Shown piece by piece: positions 31,093 through 38,660 of a stretch of 38,660 nucleotides of DNA. The stretch covers positions 37,501 through 76,160 of the forward strand of contig JAPXFY010000212.1 in the NCBI GenBank assembly GCA_030674185.1. The letters run 5' to 3'. How positions within the stretch are numbered: position 1 is the first letter of the stretch; every line of letters starts with the position of its first letter. Source of the DNA: Monoplex corrugatus (taxonomy: Eukaryota; Mollusca; Gastropoda; Littorinimorpha; Ranellidae). Made by a program: the position numbers and the translations under genes. The notes under the pieces were generated by a model, which saw only the letters and a list, made by a program, of their open reading frames with translations, was not told where the DNA came from and did not search any database.

Positions 31093-32133
31093 TTAAAACT
31101 CACTCCGTGCTGAGCACTGTGATCGCAGTGCTCGCCCTTACACTGCTTGCCTACTGAGCATTGCGATCGCAGGATTGACCTTTGGATTTTATTTGCCTAA
31201 TGAGGTCAACTCTCGTACGAAAATTGAAGGGCTAGCTCTGAAGATTGACCAATCGACTGCACCCAAAAACTAGTACTTTCAGTTTCCAGTGTATTGTTTG
31301 GCTCAACCAGGTTTAATTTTACACCCACTGGCTCCGTGTGGAATCTGTGTAAACAAAGATGGCGTCAAGCGATGAAACTGGTCGTGGTAGACGGCAGAGA
31401 CGACTGCTATACAACGCCCACGAAGTGCTTGAAATGCTACAAACAGCTGGCTTCGATATAGAAGAGGAAGACGATGATTATGAGAGTGAAGATATGTCGG
31501 AACCGGAGTCAAGTGAGTCAGCAGTAGTGACGACAACGGCATGCGTGTGGCAGACGAAAATTTGGAGGGTGGTGATAGTGATACTTCGTGGAGTGAGGAA
31601 TCTATCGAAGGTGGGGATGGGGAAATGACAGCAGAGAGAATTGTGGAGCTGTTAGCAAAGGATTGGCACCAGGATTTCACACTTTTTCCCTGTGTGCTTC
31701 AGTACAGCGCCTTGGATTTATGGAAGACCACGCCCCCCCTCGTGTTTTACATAGATAGAATGTCTTTTATTTCTTTTATTTATGTGTAGAATAAATGCAT
31801 ATGTTTCCTAATGAATGAATGTGTGCATTTGAGAACAATTTCCATCCTCTTTGAGAGTTTATTCCTTATTGTGTAAAGTGAATTATGTGTTTTGTTGATT
31901 TCGGGGTAAAAAAAAAAGGCAAAAATATCCGTCCTACATTCAGCAACAAAATTTCATCTCAGACACTTCATATTTTGTACTATAGTACGTCAATATATAG
32001 ATGATATCATCTGAAATTTTCATTATGCTGAGTTAAGTAGATATTGAGTAATGAATTTTTTACTTACCTATACAAATGGCCAGTATACAGAGGATCGCTT
32101 AGTGAAAAATGCCCAGCAGCGAGTGAGTTTTAA
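31093..32133 (+). mobile_element. piggyBac-like element, internally deleted (TTAA-flanked)
   Basis: The element sits between TTAA at 31093-31096 and TTAA at 32130-32133. Its left end AACTCACTCCGTGCTGAGCA and the reverse complement of its right end AACTCACTCGCTGCTGGGCA agree at 17 of 20 positions. TTAA duplication with short terminal inverted repeats is the hallmark of piggyBac. Inside lies only an acidic N-terminal ORF remnant and an AT-rich remainder; there is no room for the DDD catalytic core. At about 1.03 kb it is non-autonomous. Left subterminal palindromes (31112-31133 and 31155-31168) carry a GATCGCAG core. Confidence 0.78.
31359..31789 (+). pseudogene. N-terminal remnant of a piggyBac-like transposase
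   Basis: ATG 31359 lies in a good context (AAAGATGG). The frame gives MASSDETGRGRRQRR, then a leucine/acidic stretch (IEEEDDDYESEDMSEPESSE). A one-base frameshift near 31530 moves the continuation to the next frame (SDDNGMRVADENLEG, DTSWSEES, GGDGEMTAERIVELLAKDWHQDF), stopping at 31789. A basic then strongly acidic N-terminus is usual for piggyBac transposases. The RNase H-like DDD core and the C-terminal Cys-rich domain are absent. Assignment rests mainly on the TTAA and inverted-repeat context. Confidence 0.6.
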
Positions 32134-32254
32134 TTCTATAGGCGTCTGTACGTGTTACATATACAATATATCCACATGTGGCTGGTTTGTATTGCAGTGT
32201 GTTCTTCTTGTCATTGTATTTAATATGTAAACTATTTCCTTGTCCAGTCTCACC

Positions 32255-33205
32255 CGTTCTACAGTTATAGTGTGAACAACAACAAGGATATTTTTGTTCA
32301 CTGACAACTGACTTGATGTATTGTCAGGCAGCCAGTGACGTGACGCTGTACAGTCGTGTCTCTGTTTTATTGATTGTAAACACTCTCACCAGTATCCTGC
32401 ATCCAGGTGACTAACCTCACACACACAGTGCTCTATAATTTATTTTACTTTCCATTCAATTCATGTTTACAGTTTGGTTTTAATCGTGACGTGGGTTTGG
32501 GGTGTTCCATTACGAATTTATATTTCAGTGCGTGCATGTTTTCTGTCCTCCTACTGGTCAGAATGACCGTACTGTGGTGTTTCTTCTTAACGGGAAATGT
32601 GGTTTCTACTTCATATCCACTTACCAAACAAGAGTTCCTGTAGTTTAACACGTTAGCGATCATTATCACACTTCCAGACGTTAAGCTAGCTGCACGCTGC
32701 ACACCATGATGCAGTGTGCTATACATGTACACACATACATACACTCACACAGGTAAAAAATGTAGATCTGTTATTCTAATACAGCTAGAATTTCCAACAA
32801 TTCGCCATGAATGTTATCTTTGCACGTTATTTTCTTTGTCGTTAAAGGCTGTCTTGCACATAGAGCATGACAAAATCTTTTGATTTTAGAAACAACTTGT
32901 TGACATTTCTACATTATCACTATAACACTCTTTCAGAAATTAATAATGATTGTTTCTCTTTTGGAGTGTCAGCTCTGTAACACAGTTTCTGAAAAGAATG
33001 ACCAACATTTGTTTTTCATGTGTTTTTTTTAGTTTTGCTTCCCAACATTCTCCAGATTCTCACAAAACAAAACACGGCTATTTCACCTGTATCAAAAATA
33101 AAAATCAAACATAAAATGACAGATGCAAAGATAGGTAAGGAAACAACTCGCGCTGTTATAATGTATATTGCTATATTTCAGGGTGTCTTGCGTGGTTTTC
33201 ACAGC
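32255..33205 (+). repeat. ~0.9 kb duplicated segment, copy B
   Basis: Direct partner of 25705-26605, moderately diverged with indels. It lacks the L2-like insertion: after CTTGCGTGGTTTTCACAGCG it continues into a (TG)n tract at 33222. An insertion of about 40 bases relative to copy A lies near 32930-32990. Confidence 0.85.
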
Positions 33206-33219
33206 GTTTTGATTGTAAA

Positions 33220-33221
<2 letters not shown>

Positions 33222-33269
<48 letters not shown>

Positions 33270-33291
33270 TGTGTTGTGTGTGTGTGTGTGT

Positions 33292-33331
<40 letters not shown>

Positions 33332-33383
33332 TGTGTGTGTGTGTGTGTATGTGTGTGTTGTGTGTGTGTGTGTGTTGTGTGTG

Positions 33384-33431
<48 letters not shown>

Positions 33432-33480
33432 TGTGTGTATGTGTTTGTGTGTATCTATCTGTGAATGTGTGTGTGTGCAC
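33222..33480. repeat. (TG)n microsatellite
   Basis: Interrupted TG tract. Confidence 0.97.
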
Positions 33481-33634
33481 ATATTCTCTCAGAAACACAC
33501 ACATGGACGCATTTACATACAACCATATACAAACATGAATACATATGCGCACACACATCACACATATGCGTACACCCATATGCATTCACACAAAATATCT
33601 GCACACACACAAACAAACACCACACACACACAAC

Positions 33635-33668
<34 letters not shown>

Positions 33669-33678
33669 GGGAGAGAAA

Positions 33679-33727
<49 letters not shown>

Positions 33728-33886
33728 TCAAAGACAGAAACGTTAAACACACACAGAATCATACATATACACAAATGTATCCACCTATACCCACAAACAA
33801 ACGCAGATGCGCGTGTATGCATACACACACACACATTCGTACTCAAAATCACAAACACACACACACAACAACACCAACACAAACAA

Positions 33887-33934
<48 letters not shown>

Positions 33935-33959
33935 ATACACACAAACATCGACCAAACAC

Positions 33960-34051
<92 letters not shown>

Positions 34052-34074
34052 CACACACACACACACACACACAA

Positions 34075-34119
<45 letters not shown>

Positions 34120-34140
34120 CACACATAAACAGAGCAAGAG
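33481..34140. repeat. (CA)n and (GA)n compound microsatellite
   Basis: CA-rich sequence to 33665, GA tract 33681-33724, then long CA tracts 33820-34127. Together with the preceding TG tract it forms a large imperfect inverted arrangement. Confidence 0.97.
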
Positions 34141-34141
34141 A

Positions 34142-35354
34142 GGGATTTAGAATCAGATTCAGATGATTTATTCAGTAAAGGCCATGGCCCCTCATGAAGG
34201 GATGAAATGAACATACATCACCCATATATACACTGTTTTATCCTACATATTATTCAGAGCAGAGGAAACTGAAACATTCAATTTGCACAAGAGGTCCTGA
34301 GTTTAAAGGCTTTATACAAATATAATGCAAGCTGTTTAACGTGATCTTCCCTGGTGGATGCCATAAACAAGCTCAGTCTAAATAGTGAAGGTTGTTTATA
34401 GTATTTTCTGGGGATCAGTTTATCTCTATGGCTGCTTAATGCTGGACAACAAAACACGAAATGAATTTCATTTTCTCTTGCTTTTCTACATAATTAATTA
34501 GATCACGGGTTTTCATGTTGTCTATAAAGAAGGTAATGTTCATAGATCTCAGACACCCTTAACCTAAATCTTGCCATATTGTATATCTTAGATGCGTATC
34601 CATTTTATCGATAAATAGGTGGGAATGCAGTTGGTGGATTAAACTGTCTATAAAACTCAAATCTATTACTGTTTTGAACATGAGCACTCCAATCCTGCCA
34701 TCTACAATTAATCAGTCTATTAGGAAATGTACGAAGAAAAACACATCCATCACATGCTGATTCATTCACACATATCCATATCCCAGTTGAAACAGCTTAA
34801 TTCTCATCCTTGACATCCAGTTTGTTTTCCCTCTAGCATCCAAGTCGAACAACATATTATGAGCTTTCATTGGCAATGTCTTCTCTTGGATCTGTGTTAA
34901 TGTTAACCGATAACAAATACATCTGACAATAGAATTAAGATAAATTGGATATTTGTTTGTTTCCCCATAAATTACTAGGAGTTTGCATTGACACACCAAG
35001 AAATTTTTTCATGGCAAACAGATGAACTTTTTCATAGTGTATTGTAGAGCTCTCAAGACCCCATATTTCAGCTCCATACTGTGTAGTAGGCTGAACTTAT
35101 AAATCAAATAATTTCATAAATATGTGAAAAGAATAATTTCCTAGCATAGACAGTTTCTGCATGATACAGAGATATGCCCATTTTGCTCGGTTTGCCAGGT
35201 CTTTACACGCAACAGTAAAACTTAATCACGTTGAAAAATATATTCCTAGATATTTATATACATTAACAACTGGCATGGCATTTGTATTATATGTCCATAG
35301 TTCATTGCAAGCTAAGTACCCACCCTTTCTGAATACGATATTGCTCTTTGACAT
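34142..35354 (-). mobile_element. LINE, 3' half (interrupted by an RTE insertion)
   Basis: On the minus strand the sequence downstream of 35354 encodes SKSNIVFRKGGYLAC, then VVNVYKYLGIYFST, then in shifting frames QPTTQYGAEIWGLES, EKVHLFAMKKFLGV, KAHNMLFDLDARGK, NRLIDCRWQDWSAHVQ and MARFRLRVSEI. This is the thumb and C-terminal region of a non-LTR ORF2. Stops and frameshifts show decay. The 3' end has GAATAAATCATCTGAATCTG and abuts the CA tract near 34142. Its upstream half is at 37721-37990. Confidence 0.85.
35344..35354. repeat. Target-site duplication, left copy (CTCTTTGACAT)
   Basis: Eleven bases identical to 37721-37731, flanking the RTE insertion. Confidence 0.85.
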
Positions 35355-36322
35355 CTTCATCATCATCAACAGGTGCCCTGCCGCATGGCGTTGGCGACCA
35401 TGGACTTCCAACCATCTCTATCTCTCGTTGCCCCCACATCTCCCCCACCCTCCTCATCCCCAGCCACTCTGGAAGTCCGTCCAGCATTCTCTCCCTGGGT
35501 CTACCTGGTGCTCTCTTTCCCTCCAGCTTTCCCGTTGTGACCAGGTGCTCCAAACCCCCCTTCCTCATAAAATGGCCTATAAATGTTGCTTGTCTTTTCC
35601 TAATCTTCCTTATGATGATCTACTTGTGTCTGCCTCCATCAAGACTGTCTCGTTTGCTTTCTTTGCTGTCCATGGAACTCTCAACATTCTTCTGAGAAAC
35701 CACATCTGGCTGCCTCGATCCTGCTCTGGCTTTGCTTGCTGACTGTCCACGCCTCGCATCCGTACAACAGTATTGGTTCTATATAACATTCAAGGACTCT
35801 CTTTCTGATGTTAATTGACAGGCATTTGTTGGTAAGAATGCTTGTCATCTTCTTGAATGCTGTTTTGGCTTGGCCGATTCTGCCAGCTATTTCCGATGTG
35901 CATCTGCCGTCTGATGAAATGACCATCCCCAGGTATTTGAACTTATTAACCTGTGTCAAGGTTGTGCCATTTGCTGTTATTTTGCATGAGGGGATTTCAT
36001 GTTTTTTACTGATCACCATGACTTCAGTCTTCCTGCTGTTTAGTTCCAACCCCTTACCTTTGCTTTCTATTTCTAGTATATTCACAAGGTTTTATAGGTC
36101 CCTTTCATTTTCTGCAATTAGCACGGTGTCATCTGCGTACCGAATGTGATTTATCATTTTCCCTCCAACCTTTAATCCAGGGTCTTCTTCTAGGTTTCTC
36201 ATGATGTTTTCGCTATATAGTGAAAACAGATCTGGTGACTAAACACAACCCTGTCTGACTCCTCTTTTGATGTTTTGAAAAGAGCTTATATTGTTTTCTA
36301 TTCTCATTGCAGCTGTTTGTTC

Positions 36323-37012
36323 CTAGTACAAATTCCTGATTGTTCGTAGATCTTTTCCATCAACATTGAGTCTCTCCAGTTCGTTGATCAATTCTTCATG
36401 TCGTACCCGATCGAAAGTCTTGGTATAGTCAACAAAGCATAAATACAAATCCTTATTCATCTCAGTTGACCTCTCTATGATAGTTCTTAGGATGTATATG
36501 GCATTAATAGTTCCTTTCCCCTCCACAAATCCACACTGTTCTTCTGCTATTTCTCTTTTGATTCTATTCCTTGTCCTCATCATGATTATTCTTAACAGGA
36601 TTTTTGTTACATGACTCATCAAACTGATTGTGCGATGGAGTTCGCATTCTATAGCCCCTGTCTTCTTTGGAAGTGCAATGAAAATTGATTTTGACATATC
36701 TTTGGGGATTTTTCCAGTGTCATAAATTTCATTTAGGAGGACTGTTATTTTTTCTATGCCAAATTCCTCCAGGGCTTCAATCATCTCTGTAGTAATGTTG
36801 TCTGGTCTTGGTTTCATCTTTTTCAGTGCTGCTCTAACTTCATCTTTCATTATGGGTGGTCCTTCGAAGTTCATTTTTATAATGTGTTCTTCGTTTCTGT
36901 CATTCTCAAAAAGGTCTTTAATGTACTCTCCCCATCTGTCTAATTTTTGGCTTTTTCCATGATAAGCGTGCCATCTTTCGATTTTAAAATTAAGCAACCA
37001 GTTCATGTGCAT
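36323..37012 (-). pseudogene. RTE reverse transcriptase, central open piece
   Basis: About 229 codons open, covering the RT fingers and first catalytic motif: LKKMKPRPDNITTEMIEAL, IFIALPKKTGA, MSHVTKILLRIIMMR, EQCGFVEGKGTINAIYILR, LCFVDYTKTFDRVRHEEL. The catalytic Asp in FVDYTK is kept; YTK where YKK/FKK is usual is a small change. The frame breaks at 36323 and the YADD motif continues in another frame near 36130. Confidence 0.85.
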
Positions 37013-37389
37013 GTATTTTTCCTGTGGATAATTTCTTCAATTCGTCTATACACACCCTGAGGATCCATTTTGTGTCGTTCTTCTATCTCTTTGCATTTTG
37101 TGTTCAGCCAAGCTTCCTTAGCTTCATTACACCTATACCTGATTTCTTTGTTTATCTTCCTGTATATCTCCTCGTTTCTCTTTGCCTTCCTCCTTTCCTC
37201 CATCAGGCCCAAAATGTCATTAGTCATCCAGCTCTTTTTTGCTTTTCTATTTGCCTTAGGGATTTTTTCACAAGCTTCATTTATAGAACGTCTCAACTTT
37301 GTCTATTGTTTCTCACTGTCACCAACGTCTTCCAAAGCACTGAATTTGTTTTGAACATGTACATTAAATTTTTGACATATCATTCCAAC

Positions 37390-37720
37390 TGGAGATGGAA
37401 ATGCTTCCAACTGGTGGGCCTGCATGCCTCACGTCTGGTGGCCAGACCTCCTCTGTCCAGAAGGGTCTGTCCTGTGGCGCAGGTGACACCAGACCGTCAG
37501 CCAGCTACTGAGTCCTACGGGATTCAGCCTGAGTCCGTGAGGTGCTCAGTTACCGCCTGTCGCCACGAGGAGGCACAGCGTAGGGCTTGCTGATGGAGAG
37601 GCTATGTACTGACAGGAAGAGACTTACGCCTTCTGCTCTTCTTTTCGCACAGCAGTGCTAGCCAGCGGTGCAGGGCGAAGCCGACACACTAGACGCATCA
37701 CATCTGCCAATATGACAAGC
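37390..37720 (-). other. 5' sequence of the RTE insertion, origin unclear
   Basis: About 330 bases between the start of RTE-like coding similarity and the target duplication. It is GC-richer than its surroundings, with CCTCCTCGTGGCGACAGG on the minus strand. It could be the element's 5' UTR joined to mid-ORF2 by internal deletion, or unrelated sequence captured during reverse transcription. Confidence 0.45.
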
Positions 37721-37731
37721 CTCTTTGACAT
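37721..37731. repeat. Target-site duplication, right copy (CTCTTTGACAT)
   Basis: Identical to 35344-35354. Confidence 0.85.
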
Positions 37732-37990
37732 ATTTACTTGCAATTGAAGAGATGATGCAGCTCGATATAAGCTCTTCAGTTGTGTCTGTAGACCAGTGAC
37801 TGTTTCGGACAATAGAACTACATCATCTGCCAAAAGAAGAATAAATAACTGCAATGTATCTCTAATAAATTGAGCACCATGTCTTCCACTACAAACCATC
37901 TCGGAGGTTAATTGGTTAATGAAAGGCAAAAACAAAATAGGACTGCGCACATCATCTGTTGAGTAAACTCTTTGTATAAAAGGCGTAATG
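37721..37990 (-). mobile_element. LINE, upstream half of the interrupted element
   Basis: Minus-strand frame TDDVRSPILFLPFINQLTSE, then LLLADDVVLLSETVTGLQTQL (RT motif C, with LADD for FADD) and SLQLQVNMSK. It joins in frame to SNIVFRKGGYLAC at 35354 when the insertion and one target duplication are removed. The first RT motifs are not visible beyond 37990, so this LINE is itself 5' truncated or too decayed. Confidence 0.85.
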
Positions 37991-38499
37991 CAAATTACAA
38001 CAGTACAGTGTTTGTGTGACTACAATAACGTGTCTTCTTCAGAGTGCGTGAGTACTTCAACTATTGAACAGTGATAATGCAGACTGGTTTGGCCACATAA
38101 TTTTGTTTATGCAAACATGTGAGGACGCTATATCTGCCTTATTCATAGACATTATTGAAACAAGTAGCAAATAACACACTTGGTAAGATTTTAAGGTGTC
38201 ACTGAACACAACTGGCTTACCACACTGACAGTCTTTGATATGACTATGATGAAGGAATGACGCTATGCTTGTATGGCTTTGACAGTTTAAAATGTCCTCC
38301 AGTAAAATTTGTAATTTTATCATCAGAAGTGTTCAGGCAGGTACCCCTTGATTTTCTCCCGTCTTACCGGTAAGTATGTCCTCTAGATTTCAGATAGAAT
38401 ATGCACAGCTCCAAGCTTTGAAAGATGCATCACAAATCTTTTTCATTTCAGAACAATTTCCAAACACCAATAGTCACAACCACAGCACAAATTCACCAC
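37991..38499. other. Intergenic, no recognisable gene
   Basis: A minus-strand frame of 88 codons (38057-38323) shows no motif I recognise; it may be decayed upstream LINE sequence or unrelated. Confidence 0.45.
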
Positions 38500-38660
38500 T
38501 ACGTCCTCTGTCTCTCTCAAACTTGCCTCACCGTGCCTCACAGCTCACATTCACCACCACGTTCTCTGTCCCTCTCAAACTTACCTCACTGTGCCTCACA
38601 GCTCACATTCACCACCACGTCCTCTGTCCCTCTCAAACTTGCCTCACTGTGCCTCACAGC
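38500..38660. repeat. Minisatellite, 58-bp unit, at least 2.7 copies, cut by the window end
   Basis: Units begin ACTTGCCTCACTGTGCCTCA at about 38521, 38579 and 38637 and contain CAGCTCACATTCACCACCAC. The first 60 bases (38462-38520) hold a degenerate unit. Confidence 0.92.

Larger units (their letters stand above)
35355..37720 (-). mobile_element. RTE-type non-LTR retrotransposon inserted into a LINE
   Basis: Read on the minus strand. 37720-37390: GC-richer 5' sequence without RT similarity. 37390-37003: frame with FNVHVQNKFSALEDVGD then SINEACEKIPKANRKAKKSW and YRKINKEIRY. 37012-36323: RT fingers and palm, including ALPKKTGAIECE, EEQCGFVEGKGTINAI and motif A CFVDYTKTFDRV. Near 36130: RYADD catalytic motif. 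36085-35681: GLELNSRKTEVMVISKK, KYLGMVISSDGR, YIEPILLYGCEAWTVSK. 35568-35355: GHLVTTGKLEGKRAPGRPRE-like tail ending in GATGATGATGAAG. A short-repeat tail rather than poly(A) fits the RTE clade. The endonuclease part is missing, and several stops and frameshifts separate the pieces. Confidence 0.85.

Noticed and set aside
32255..33205. Paired GGTAAGG and TTTCAG sites as a real intron
   Set aside because: The interval is only about 45 bases and no conserved coding frame flanks it in either copy; kept only as a note in the duplication finding.
33226..34150. 300-codon and 201-codon Thr/His frames
   Set aside because: Pure TG/CA/GA repeats.

Overview
The window looks like nuclear DNA of a mollusc, probably a gastropod. 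There are no operon-like gene blocks. The only clear cellular genes encode a receptor architecture known from molluscs (the GRL101-like receptor of Lymnaea: LDLa modules, leucine-rich repeats and a rhodopsin-type seven-helix domain). The rest is degraded non-LTR retrotransposons, (CA)n/(CT)n microsatellites and long-unit minisatellites. The taxon is inferred from these features, not proven.

Layout. 1-11.4 kb: a decayed reverse-transcriptase fragment (minus, 78-945), an RNase H-bearing LINE 3' end (plus, 4973-5773), an RTE fragment (minus, 8995-9545), an interspersed repeat present in inverted orientation at 3785-4110 and 10820-11145, three minisatellites (53, 30/36 and 70 bp units) and many microsatellites. 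11.4-22.3 kb: two head-to-tail minus-strand copies of a very large chimeric receptor. Copy 1 (12066-15086) is one open frame of 1006 codons with a lectin-like domain, LDLa modules, leucine-rich repeats, a glycoprotein-hormone/relaxin-receptor-type hinge and an intact seven-helix domain. Copy 2 (17889-22114) has a longer ectodomain (signal peptide, Thr/Asn-rich tandem repeats, two CUB-like domains, LDLa, C-type lectin-like domain, more LDLa, LRRs, seven helices). It is broken by at least seven frameshifts and has lost the DRY, CWxP and NPxxY signatures. A 77-bp minisatellite runs out of the stop-codon region of copy 1, a 61-bp one lies between the copies, and 44-bp and 48-bp ones lie upstream of copy 2.

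22.4-34.1 kb: minisatellites, an RTE fragment (plus, 24220-24700), a 5'-truncated L2/CR1-like LINE with a 411-codon RT frame (minus, 26606-28130), a 25-copy 44-bp minisatellite (29480-30585), a piggyBac-like internally deleted element bounded by TTAA (31093-32133), and two direct copies of a ~0.9 kb repeat (25705-26605, 32255-33205). 34.1-38.7 kb: one LINE (minus) split by a later RTE insertion. An 11-bp target duplication flanks the insertion, and removing it restores the LINE reading frame exactly. The window ends in a 58-bp minisatellite.

The most biologically interesting content is the tandem pair of lectin/LDLa/LRR seven-helix receptors: an extracellular recognition module fused to a G-protein-coupled signalling domain, with one copy intact in its signalling half and one decaying. 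No tRNA, rRNA, CRISPR or prokaryotic-type gene was found.
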